NCBI GenBank assembly: GCA_948567375.1
Contig: OX419758.1
Location: 14,079,001 to 14,143,000, forward strand
DNA length: 64,000 nucleotides
Direction: 5' to 3'
Origin: Lunularia cruciata
Taxonomy: Eukaryota; Streptophyta; Marchantiopsida; Lunulariales; Lunulariaceae
Numbering within the stretch: the first letter of the stretch is position 1; each line of letters opens with the position of its first letter. Positions 45,279-55,446 of the stretch are shown here, piece after piece. The notes under the pieces are model-generated. The model had not been told where the DNA came from. It was given only the letters and a program-made list of their open reading frames with translations, and did not search any database. The position numbers and the translations under genes were made by a program.

Positions 45279-46550
45279 GGTCCCGGACTATAGTGAGCCA
45301 AGACTGCCACTATTGAAATGTACTGGTAGGCGACATACCTGTCCCTCACTAGACTGCCAACCAGGTCTATAAGAGGCTGTCTCCTCCCAATAGTCAATGT
45401 TGAAACCCATGGGGTATAACACCGCTCCTCCAACTAGCACATCATATGACTCAGCTATCGTCGCAATAGCCTAAGCTCTCATCACCGAGCTATCAGTCGG
45501 ATGACCAGGCTGAACCTAGACAACAAGCTCTCCACGTGTGATGTACTGTGTCGAACCACCACCAAGAGATGTCTGGATCTGAAATGGACACCTCTCCACA
45601 TCGGTCTTCCGTAACTCCGGACCAACAACTACAGCCTTCCCCAACATAAGGGGCTGGGCACCAGAGTCTAACAAGACTCTCTGTGGTGTATAGACCTCCC
45701 CTAAAGGTCCCACCAAACAAAAGATCCCCCTCTGGTTATCCAATAGGACAACACCAGGTGTAAACCGTGCTCTCTCAAAGGCCGGTCTAGTTGGCAACTC
45801 CTCCAGTCTAGCCGCTGCTGCCTGCCACAACCCATTGGTCGCTGAACGGATCCCATGCTCCTCAACCAAGTCAGATCCACTACCAACCACCTCTGCTCTA
45901 GTAGTAGGAACTGCACCATCCCTACTCTCACACAATGTGGCAGCCAACCGAAACACTAGGGCTGGGTCAACTCCCAATGTAAACATGTCACTGGCTGAAA
46001 ACAAAGGATGCCGCATAATCAGCTGAGCCGCCCCCAACATCATGCTAGACTGAGTCTGTGTAGTAGCAGGTGGCTGACTAGCAGGTAGTCCATCATGTAC
46101 TCCATCACCACCTACCACACCTACACTGGGACGTCTAGGAACCATGGATGTTGTCTGCAATGCCTCATATAGCATGAAAGACTGGGGAAGTCTGACCTGT
46201 CTCCCAACCTCTCCTCTCTGTGGGTCCAACTCCACTGATGCTCCTCTAGGCTCTGGAGCACGTACTGCACTCCTAGTCACTGCTGCAAATGCATCCACCT
46301 GTGCTGCTCCGCACATGAAGTCCAAAGCATCTCTATCACCAACATATGAGGTGGAAGCCTCAGCACTCGAATCTGATCTCCTCTGAGCAATAGCCATACT
46401 AGCCAATCTTTGCTCCAACTGCTCAATCCAAGTAGCCATAGCTGTGTCAAAAGCAAGGGCAGGTACTGCACCCCTACTAGGTGTAGATCCTCTACCACCA
46501 CCTATACCACCTCGTCCTCCATGAACTGGAGCTCCTCTACTACCTGCCAT
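45279..46550 (-). pseudogene. copy 1 Gag-protease linker, aspartic protease and spacer to the methyltransferase
   Basis: The open stretch 46550-45516 starts with a Gly/Arg-rich part (MAGSRGAPVHGGRGGIGGGR), a possible coiled region (TWIEQLEQRLASMAIAQRRS) and a long low-similarity linker. It ends with the protease: YTPQRVLLDSGAQPLMLGKA, with the Asp-Ser-Gly-Ala active site. After TAG stops at 45516-45518 and 45471-45473 the same frame continues SYDVLVGGAVLYPMGFNIDY, the second half of a gypsy protease, and reaches the methyltransferase after another TAG at 45288-45290. Confidence 0.85.
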
Positions 46551-47131
46551 AGCAGCCCTACCACTCCGTAACTCCGGGTGTAGGTCAAAACACCGGTCAC
46601 TAGTGTGACCAAATCTGTGGCAGTGCTCACACTACCTCTGTGCTGGCTGTGATGCACCACAGGTATCAGGTCCGCTGCCTTGAGTACACTCTCTCCTATG
46701 GTGAGGTCCACCACAAGTCCAACAAGCAACACCACCACTCACTGGCTGCTGTTGACCCAAAAATGAGGGTAAGGGTTTAACTCCACTAGGCCCTCCACTC
46801 GCTCCATAGGATCTGGGCTATCCACCTTGTCCTTGAAAACCAACTAAGTGTGGTGCACTCTTCTGCACTCTAGAAGAAGTCACAACCGTGGTTGAGGTCT
46901 CTCTACCAAATCCAGCTGTCACCACTCTCTCCTCCACCATGTTGAGCTCAATGCGCTCAGCCAAACCAAAGACTACTGCCAAAGTGGACGAAGTAGCCTG
47001 CAACAACATAGCATCACGAACTCTACGTCGCAACTCCCTGTCCAGTATCCCATACCAAAACTGGACTGCCTGGGCCTCAGTAACTCCCTGAGTGAAACTG
47101 ATCAGCCACCTCATGCGAGTGTATGCCTTGC
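46551..47131 (-). pseudogene. copy 1 Gag, C-terminal part with two zinc knuckles
   Basis: Continues Gag after the chromovirus insertion: AYTRMRWLISFTQGVTEAQA, VQFWYGILDRELRRRVRDAM. Then a TAG at 46818-46820 (Gln in copy 2), a Pro/Gly/Ser-rich stretch, and two knuckles: CWTCGGPHHRREC (C-x2-C-x3-H-x4-C) and CEHCHRFGHTSDRC (C-x2-C-x4-H-x4-C). A TAG at 46632-46634 precedes the second knuckle; copy 2 has Gln there. Zinc knuckles package element RNA. Confidence 0.9.
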
Positions 47132-48845
47132 TGTAATACTCCGAGGACAAGAGAAGAGAGAAAACACAGATTGCACACTCAAACATTCGATGCCCCAAGG
47201 GAGCACCTTCTCTTTATTATATAGACAAAGAGGATCTCCTACAAGGAAGCTCCACCATAGGATTAGGGACACAGATAGGTGACATGTCGGCAAGGTCCAC
47301 CCTTGGATTACTTACTTGGATGGGTGACCTGTTTGGTCTAGGTCCTATCTGGTTGGTCAAACGAGCTTTGACCGGAGGGAATCTTTTAGGGAATCTTCCT
47401 GTAGGAATCTCAGAATCACATGAGTAAGGTACCGTTGGAAAGCTCTCGATGAGACAAACCAGGGGGGATGGAAGGCCAACCTTCTTCTCTATTGGGGGGG
47501 AATCTGCACATTTTCGAGGCCTAATTCATCCGTTTAGGCCTCCGAAATTGCCTTCAAAGATTTCAGGCATATTTCGATTCCTACTCTATTAATAGAAGTC
47601 CCCTTTTGGTGATACCTCTTTCTGATCTGTTTAGTCCATCATGTGTAACATCATTCCAGATTTACCAAACCAATTCTCACCTTTAAATCATATGTCTAGC
47701 TATTGGTTCTAAGGTTCTCAAGTCTATTTCGGTTTCTGCCCTATTAGTAGAAGTACTCTTTTGGTGATACTTCTATCTGATCTGGAGACAACAATTCAAC
47801 ATGAAAATCATGTGTGTGGAAGGCAAGAGGATACTTGCAAATGCATTTTAGTTATGGCAAACAATCTGGTAGTAGAGGTCAAGATGAAGCTAAAATTCTA
47901 GCCAAAGATTCTTATTGTTGCAAAAACTGACCCACAAATTATAGGAGCTCAATCATCCAAAGGCATAACCAGTACCCAAGGACTCACCTTTCATGATGGT
48001 AAGCTATGGATCTTAGATTCCATAGATATAAGAACCACCATCCTAGCAAAATGTCATGATTTTACCATTGTAGTCATGTTAGAGTGGACAAGACCTTAGA
48101 TGCAGTCAAATGCAATTAATATTAGCCCACTATGAGAAACAATGTGATGGAGTATATTCAAAGTTGTCTACTTTGTCAACAAAATACAGCTTCTAATCAA
48201 GCTCCCATAGGACTCCTTCAACCCCTCCCTACTCCTACACAACATTGGAAATAGGTAACCATGGATCTGGTTTGTGAATTGCCCAAGACCTCCTCATCAT
48301 AGTATTTGTTGATAGACTCAAAAAAATAATTCATGTACATCCTACCACTAAGGACATGATTGATCCACAATTAACTCAATTGTACTTAGCTATAATCTTT
48401 TCTCACCATGGCCTGTCTCAAGTGCTCATCATCAATAGAGGTACTAAATTCACTTGTTTGTTTTAGAGAACACTCTTTGGCATCTTCAAAACCAAACTTG
48501 ACATATCCATGGCTTACCATCTACAAACCAATGTACAAATTGAGTGGGCTAATCATACTATTTAGGAAAAGCTTCAAGGCTTCACCTTAGATTAGCAAGA
48601 GAGGTGTGACACCTTATTTCCACTGGTAGAATTTTTCTACAACAATTTAGTGAATGTATCCACACAACTCATACCATTCTTCCTCATGTATAAAGAGCAT
48701 CCTTTTACACCTTTGAGCTTGATGAAGATTCTACTTAGTGGCTACTTAGTAGAAGTACTCTTTTGACCATCATGTATAACATCATTCTAGATGTTACCAA
48801 ATCAAATTTCACATCTAGATCATATGGCTAACCCTTGGTATTATA
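47132..48845 (-). repeat. 3' LTR of the chromovirus with a 0.96-kb insertion
   Basis: 47132-47783 and 48746-48845 match the two ends of the 5' LTR (53967-54711). 47784-48745 is foreign. The joint on the right lacks about 30 bp of LTR (the block after CTCTTTTG). The LTR end next to the PPT reads GGTATTATA instead of GGTATTACA. Confidence 0.88.
47784..48745 (+). pseudogene. inverted pol fragment of a related chromovirus inside the LTR
   Basis: On the plus strand it reads [32 protein letters not shown] and further integrase pieces up to FFLMYKEHPFTPLSLMK, closely similar to the minus-strand pol of the surrounding element but older and full of stops. It covers the end of RNase H through most of integrase, in opposite orientation to the host LTR. 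Confidence 0.85.
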
Positions 48846-48861
48846 GACCTCCCTCCTTTTA
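48846..48861 (-). promoter_or_regulatory. polypurine tract of the chromovirus
   Basis: The minus strand reads AAAAGGAGGGAGGTC directly before the 3' LTR. Confidence 0.9.
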
Positions 48862-49941
48862 AGACGCAACGTCCTCGTTGTGCAATTGTTGCTCAAATGC
48901 TTGCACCAACACCGGTGCATGTGCCAAATTGGCAGCGGGTTCCCAGGTTGCTTCATAGAGAGGGTAACCTTTCCATTGTACTAGATATTCCACCCGTGGA
49001 TGGCGAGTACCACGCATACGCTTTTGGAGAATCCGCTCTACTTCATATTCCTCTGTGCCATCAATGACTGTCGGACAAGGTCGAATGTCCTGTGTGGAAG
49101 TACCTTGGCCTGATCGGGGAGCATATCTGTGTAATAGGGAGACATGGAACACTGGATGGATCTTCATGTGTGGTGGTAGCTCAAGGTGATAGGCCACAAC
49201 GCCGATGCGACGAAGAATCGAGAAAGGCCCAATAAAACGAGGTTTGAGCTTACGAGATCCAACTAATGTGAGGTTGGTTGTTGATAGCCACACTTGATCC
49301 CCAACATTGAACTCCATATGCCTACGGTGTGCATCAGCATACTGCTTTTGTCGATTTTGCGCAATCTGTAAACTGTGCTTGGCGCTCTCCACACCTTGTT
49401 GGATTCTAGAAACAAATGTGTTGACTGCATCAACCTTGGTAGTCACTGGACGGATCTTTATCAAGCTAGAAGGTGTGAAGGGATGCTCACCATACATGAG
49501 GAAGAACGGAGTGACCTGGGTGGAGGCATTCACTGAATTGTTGTAAGCGAATTCCACCAACGGTAGTAGGGTGTCCCACCTCTCTTGCTCTTCTAAGGTG
49601 AAGCCGCGTAACATGTCTTCAATCGTGCGATTAGCCCACTCTGTTTGGCCATCTGTTTGTAGGTGGTAAGCTATAGATATGGCCAACTTGGTTTTGAAGA
49701 AACCAAAGAGTGTTCGCCAAAACAAACTGGTGAATTGGGTGCCTCTATCGGTGATGAGTACTCTAGACAAGCCATGGTGAGCAAAGACTGCATCTAAGTA
49801 TAGTTGAGCTAGTTGTGGAGCGGTCACCTCCTTGGTGGTAGGGCGTACATGAATCATTTTGCTGAGCCGGTCCACAAAGACCACAATGGAGTCAAACCCT
49901 GAGGTGGTCTTGGGTAATTCACAGACGAGATCCATACTCAC
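48859..49941 (-). pseudogene. chromovirus integrase core and chromodomain
   Basis: Open for 360 codons: SMDLVCELPKTTSGFDSIVV (first Asp), VLITDRGTQFTSLFWRTLF (second Asp), HLQTDGQTEWANRTIEDMLR (Glu), FAYNNSVNASTQVTPFFLMY, LKPRFIGPFSILRRIGVVAY (GPY/F), and a C-terminal chromodomain EEYEVERILQKRM with VEYLVQWKGYPLYEATWEP. Chromodomains bind methylated histone H3 and guide integration. It is separated from the rest of pol by one TAG (49950-49948) in the same frame, at a position where chromoviruses have a conserved Trp. Confidence 0.95.
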
Positions 49942-49947
49942 TTGTTC

Positions 49948-51957
49948 CTAACGTTGGGTAGGAGTGGGAAGAGGTTGAAGGAGCCCTGCAGGAGCTTGAT
50001 TAGAAGCTTTGTTCTGTTGACAAAGTAGGCAGCTATGCACATAGTCCATCACGTCGTTGCTCATCTTGGGCCAATAGTAATGGCGCTTGACTGCCTCCAA
50101 GGTCTTGTCCACTCCGACATGAGCTGCAATGGCCAAATCATGACATTCCGCTAGAATGGTGGTGCGTAATTCTGGGACATTTGGGATCCACAATCGGCCC
50201 TCTCGAAAGGTGAGTCCTTGGGTGCTGGTGATACCTTTGGACGCTTGTGCTTCTACAATCTGTGGGTCAGTTTTTGTAGCAGCTAGAATCTCTTGCCAGA
50301 ATTTAGGGTTATTCTTAACCTCTACCGCCAAGTTGTTGGCCATTGGCATGCGGGTGAACGCATCTGCAAGTTGCTTCTTACCTTCCACGTAGGTGATTGT
50401 CATGTTGAAGCGTTCTCGCCACTCTGCCCACTGAATTTGGTGACGAGATAGATCTTTCTGCGTCTCGAGGTAGACTAGAGGTTTGTGGTCTGTCTCTACT
50501 ACAAATGCCTTCTCGCCCAAGTAGTGCTTCCAATGCTTGGTTGCTAGAACAATGGCCAGCTCTTCTCGTTCTGTGGTGTGGTAGTTGCGCTCTGCCGGTA
50601 ACAACTTTCGAGAGAAATATGCAATTGGATGCCATCCGTCATGCCACTCTTGTTGTAGGACTGCTCCTATTGCTATGCCTGATGCATCCGTAGCCAACTT
50701 GATTGGACGTTTTGGGTCATACCACTTCAAGATTGGTGCATGTAGCAAGGCGGCCTTCAATTCTTGAAAGGCCAACTCTTGTGCAGTTCCCCATGTCCAC
50801 TTCTTCCCCTTGCCAAGTAGTGCCGTTAAAGGCTGTGCAACCTTGGAGAAGTCCTTGACAAATCTACGATAGAATCCCGTCAACCCCAAGAAGCTCTTAA
50901 GTTGAGTCTGATCTTCTAGGGCACTCCATTTTTGAATGACCTCTATTTTATCTGTCAATACTTGAATGCCCTCTGCACTTACTCTATGCCCTAAGTAGTC
51001 TACTTCAGACTTGCCAAACTCACACTTTGAGATTTTGGCATACAACTGATTCTGTCTTAGAATCTGGAGGACCTCTCGTAGATGTTGTTTGTGTTCTGTC
51101 ATTGTGCTACTATATACTAAGATATCATCCAAGAAGACGATAATAGACTTATCCAAGTGTGGACGAAATATGTCATTCATTAGGCTCATGAAAGTGGCAG
51201 GCGCATTGGTGAGGCCAAAAGGCATCACAAGATACTCAAAGTGGCCATACCTGGTTCGAAAGGCAGTTTTGTACACATCCTCCTCTGCAATTCGGATTTG
51301 ATTGTAACCGCTCCGCAAGTCTAGTTTGGTGAAGTATCTCGCTCCATGGAGTTGATCAAACAAGTCATCCATGCGAGGTAAGGGGTATTTGTTCTTCACT
51401 GTTTGCTGATTGAGACCCCGATAGTCAATGCACATGCGCATTGTACCATCCTTCTTCTTCACAAACAAGACAGGGGCCCCATATGGTGATACGCTAGGTT
51501 GGATGAACCCTTTCTGTAGCATCTCCTCAATTTGAGTCTTACACTCCTCCAACTCATGAGGTGATAGGCGATATGGGGCCTTACAAGGAGGTGTCTTCCC
51601 TGGGAGTGTCTCTATTTTGTGATCTACTCGCCTTTTAGGTGGTAATCTTGAGGGTAGATCATCGGGAAAGACATCTTGAAACTCATCCACCACATCCTTC
51701 AATTTCTCAGGAATTTGTCCAGCGAGTTGTGCACTCTGGACTTCTCTTATTAGACCCAGAAAACATCTATCGGTCTTACAGACAGTTGTCGTCCCTACGA
51801 CATATAGAGGCAGTTTCTGCCTGTGTGATTTTTCTTTAACCCCAATGATTGACCATTGGTGGGTTCTCACTACTTTCTTCCTCCAATCCACCATTGGGTT
51901 GTACTGCTCGATCCATGGCATGCCTAAAATTGCATCATAACGGGCTAACTGTATCAC
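49948..51957 (-). pseudogene. chromovirus protease end, RT, RNase H and integrase zinc domain
   Basis: Open for 669 codons. [19 protein letters not shown] ends the protease. [73 protein letters not shown] and [13 protein letters not shown] (Phe-Leu-Asp-Asp). RNase [19 protein letters not shown] and [11 protein letters not shown]. Integrase zinc site: [20 protein letters not shown] with CLLCQQNKA. All parts have normal length and active-site residues. Confidence 0.96.
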
Positions 51958-51975
51958 TCGCCACTCAATTGCTTC

Positions 51976-52283
51976 CTAATATTCTCCTACAGAGAGGGTT
52001 ACTCGTCTAGGTAATGATTCAATCCTCTCTGTTTGCCCATTTGGTAACTCTACTTCTTCACTTCCATCTCTCTCTAGATCCATTCCCAATCTGATTGCAA
52101 CAGAGCGAGACAAGAAATTCTCTGTTGCTCCCGGATCTATTAATACTCTCACTTGATTACCTTCTAGGATTCCATTCACAACAATCAATTGTGAGGTTGC
52201 CTTTCGGGATCTTTGCGCATTATTCTTCTTCCTTCCCTCGCTTCTCTGCTTCCTTATTGAGCCAGTAAGGCCGCGAGGTACAT
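51976..52283 (-). pseudogene. chromovirus protease, N-terminal part
   Basis: IVVNGILEGNQVRVLIDPGA is the protease active site, with Asp-Pro-Gly-Ala instead of the usual Asp-Ser-Gly. ENFLSRSVAIRLGM and RRVTLSVGEY follow, then a TAG (51978-51976) in the same frame as the rest of pol. The pol frame differs from the gag frame at about 52284, so expression would need a frameshift or the region is mutated. Confidence 0.88.
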
Positions 52284-53381
52284 TTACTGGCGATCTTCAT
52301 TTTCCGAAGTGGTTTCCACCTCCTCCTCTTCAATATGCCTCTCCATGTTGTTCAAAGATCGCCTGTACGAAGGCCGAGGGCCTCTAGGGAAACGAGTGTG
52401 ACAATTGGTAGATATGTGCCCAATACGGCCACAATTGTAACAACGGCGTTGTTCTCCTCGAGTCCCTTCTCCTCGTGGGACTCCATCTCTTCGTTCTTCT
52501 ACCCGTCCTCGCTCTCCTTGAAGCGGCCGTGCTCCTCGATCCCGGAATCGAAGGTTGCCCAATTCCATCGGTACTAGTCCACCCATGTGTGGCATTTCTG
52601 CCCGATAATGTTGAGGTGGAACTACTCCTTCACCTCCACCTAATGCTCCAGCTATTCTCTGCACACAAGCAATGGCTTCAAATACCGTGCGAGGGTTTTG
52701 CACCATGACTTCTTGGCAAATCCGCTCTTTCAACCCTCGTTTGAAATTGTCGAGAGCCTCTGCTGGACTCATTGCAACTTGTAGATCCATAAATGCCTCC
52801 ACATACTCTTGTACGTTATTCTTCTGTCTCAATCCCCATAGTCGGGTTCGAGCCATCTGCACAGAATCCACCGATTGGAAATTCTTGAGCAATCCTTCTT
52901 GCATTGCTGTCCATGTGACCTCCCTTCTCTCTGCCAGCATGGATCGTTCCCAAGCATCATACCATGTGAGGGCTTTATCGGTCAAGTACCCACATGCAAA
53001 CACGCATGCAACATGCTTTGTGATCTCTGTTGAGAACAATCAAAAATATCGATTCATTCTTGAGATCCAATTCTCCACTACTCCCATCGTATGCTGCCCC
53101 TTGTAAGGCTCGATGTTGCAGGTCTTCTTCATCCGGAGTAGCAATGTGGCTTCATCGTTGATAGGGTTCGTAGGCACGGGTGCCTCTCCAAGTACTTCAG
53201 TCGCAGGTACTGGGTTTTGAGACGGCTCTTCTTCTTGCATGGCTTGATCGTTCCTGAGGATCTGCACTTGACTTTGCAATGTCTCCATGGTCATCTTAAT
53301 CTCTCGAAATTCATTCAACATCCCTTGCATTCCTTGCACCAGCTCTTGCAACTGCGGATCCATGGTGCCTGCAACACCCAA
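52284..53381 (-). pseudogene. chromovirus gag
   Basis: From an ATG at or near 53381-53364: MDPQLQELVQGMQGMLNEFR (coiled coil), YKGQHTMGVVENWISRMNRY, a TGA at 53042-53040, then KALTWYDAWERSMLAERREV, MARTRLWGLRQKNNVQEYVE, FKRGLKERICQEVMVQNPRT, and a zinc knuckle CYNCGRIGHISTNC (C-x2-C-x4-H-x4-C). One nonsense change is the only visible damage. Confidence 0.94.
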
Positions 53382-53953
53382 TTGCTAACGTCTACTTCAA
53401 TACAGAGTCAATATAATCACTCTGGAAGGCGCACGAACTATCAGAACTACCATTGGGACCTCAGAAGCTATCACTTGGTGATAATACTCCTCACCAAAAT
53501 TCCTAACCACAAAATCTCTAAACATCAATTTCGGCCTCACTACATAACGGATTTCTACTTGAGTGTTGAAAGGGAGAGGATTTGGGACATTCATATCCAT
53601 ATTATCATAATAGAATGTAGATCGTCAAATCCCACTCTCTGTCATATATCACCACAGGTAGAATCACCGGGTTTGGTGAGTTCATCACTCTGTCCATGAA
53701 TTCAGCACCGAAGTGATAAACTAGCGATACTCTCATCTGCTCACGCTGGATGTACATAACCTTGATGTGGAATGGGTTTGAGAATGGAAAGCTAGGTGCG
53801 GGAAATTGTCCCCCCGGCGCATTCATCCCATCCGCTCTCTAAAGTCCTTCCTAAGTCTAGCGATTACTCTATGTTCTCCACCTCAAATTACTCAGTTTCA
53901 GTAGTTTGTGCTATTCCAAGAGGGGTGATCCACTCTCTTGGACTAGAACACTC
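53382..53953 (-). other. chromovirus leader
   Basis: About 570 bp between PBS and gag. Two minus-strand stretches (53600-53397 and 53826-53605) read with similar patterns (PLPFNTQVEIRYVV; SFPFSNPFHIKVMYI) and look like a duplicated motif, possibly a short coding unit or a chance similarity. Confidence 0.5.
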
Positions 53954-53965
53954 GCTCTGATACCA
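53954..53965 (-). promoter_or_regulatory. primer-binding site of the chromovirus
   Basis: The minus strand reads TGGTATCAGAGC, a perfect match to the plant iMet-tRNA complement, one base after the 5' LTR. Confidence 0.96.
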
Positions 53966-53966
53966 T

Positions 53967-54711
53967 TGTAATACTCCGAGGACAAGAGAAGAGAGAAAAC
54001 ACAGATTGCACACTCAAACATTTGATGCCCCAAGGGAGCACCTTCTCTTTATTATATAGACAAAGAGGATCTCCTACAAGGAAGCTCCACCATAGGATTA
54101 GGGACACAGATAGGTGACATGTCGGCAAGGTCCACCCTTGGATTACTTACTTGGATGGGTGACCTGTCTGGTCTAGGTCCTATCTGGTTGGTCAAACGAG
54201 CTTTGACCGGAGGGAATCTTTTAGGGAATCTTCCTGTAGGAATCTCAGAATCACATGAGTAAGGTACCGTTGGAAAGCTCTCGATGAGACAAACCAGGGG
54301 GGAGGGAAGGCCAACCTTCTTCTCTGTTGGGGGGGAATCTGCACATTTTCGAGGCCTAATTCATCCGTTTAGGCCTCCGAAATTGCCTTCAAAGATTTCA
54401 GGCATATTTTGGTTCCTACTCTATTAGTAGAAGTCCCCTTTTGGTGATACCTCTTTCTGATCTGTTTAGTCCATCATGTGTAACATCATTCCAGATGTTA
54501 CCAAACCAATTCTCACCTTTAAATCATATGTCTAGCTATTGGTTCTAAGGTTCTCAAGTCTATTTCGGTTTCTGCCCTATTAGTAGAAGTACTCTTTTGG
54601 TGATACTTCTGATACTATCTGATCTATTTTGACCATCATGTATAACATCATTCTAGATGTTACCAAACCAAATTTCACATCTAGATCATATGGCTAACCC
54701 TTGGTATTACA
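53967..54711 (-). repeat. 5' LTR of the chromovirus
   Basis: 745 bp with terminal inverted TGTAATAC...GTATTACA. It contains two imperfect tandem units of about 135 bp (54420-54550 and 54578-54711), both with TAGTAGAAGT, GGTGATAC, CATCATGTRTAACATCATTC and GATGTTACCAAACCAA. Confidence 0.95.
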
Positions 54712-55446
54712 CTTGCGTAGGCTCTCTACAACCTTCCGCTGGAACTCCTGCAAGCTCCTCAGCTTGTCAGTCCGCACTCCCTGGTAGTTCTGCCTCAAAC
54801 ATAAGAAGAACTCCACCATGGGATTAAATCCCGGTACCACACCACCTCCTGCAGCGGTACCTCCACTCGTAGTAGCACTATCTCCAGCTAGTGCACCTCC
54901 ACTAGCTCCACCAACACTACTCGAGCTAGAACTCGTAGGTACAGCCGATCTACTCCTGGCCACCGAGCCTGAAGTGATGGAGACATAGTGTGGAGACCAA
55001 TACTGTCTCCATAACTCAATCTCCTCCAAATGAGCTCTCCTGAACTCATGGTAGTCATCCATCGGCGGACCTTCCAGATGCTGGAACAACCCCTTCCATG
55101 CCATGAAAGGTGTGAACAAAGTCAGGTTCCGCATCTGCTGCAGATCACACCAACTGTCAAACTCCTGGATGAAGTCATCCAACTCAATAGTACCCACTGT
55201 ACCAAAGTAACGCCTAGGGCCTTTGGAGGTCCCATTAATCTCGTCCATGTCCCACAACAACGATGCGGACACACCAAGTGCACTCTCAACTGAATCAGCT
55301 CCTGTGTCGAACTCCAACTCAGAGTCTATCTCCTCCCTCACTGGGACCTGAGATACAGGCTGATACCGAGCACCACTCTGAGTAAACCCACTGTGTACTG
55401 CAGGGCTAACTCCTCTGGAATCTCCAAAGAACTCTGTCGTGACCAC
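54712..55446 (-). pseudogene. copy 1 Gag, N-terminal part
   Basis: Open from an ATG at 55446 for 245 codons up to the chromovirus target site: GPRRYFGTVGTIELDDFIQE, FMAWKGLFQHLEGPPMDDYH and LRSLQEFQRKVVESLRK, a retrotransposon Gag fold. A Ser/Gly-rich linker (SSSSSSVGGASGGALAGDSA) lies in the middle. Skipping the chromovirus joins it in frame to 47126. Confidence 0.88.

Larger units (their letters stand above)
47132..54711 (-). mobile_element. Ty3/gypsy chromovirus nested in copy 1
   Basis: LTRs begin TGTAATAC and end GTATTACA in plus orientation. Target duplication CTTGC is at 47127-47131 and 54712-54716, and copy 2 shows the uninterrupted site (near 63980). The order on the minus strand is PBS, gag, protease, RT, RNase H, integrase with chromodomain, PPT. 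It is the youngest large insertion here: only three in-frame stops break gag-pol (53040, 51976, 49948), each plausibly a mutated Trp codon. The 3' LTR contains a 0.96-kb foreign block. Confidence 0.96.

Noticed and set aside
47132-48845. A 1.7-kb natural LTR for the chromovirus
   Set aside because: The 5' LTR is 745 bp; the extra block is pol-derived sequence in opposite orientation.
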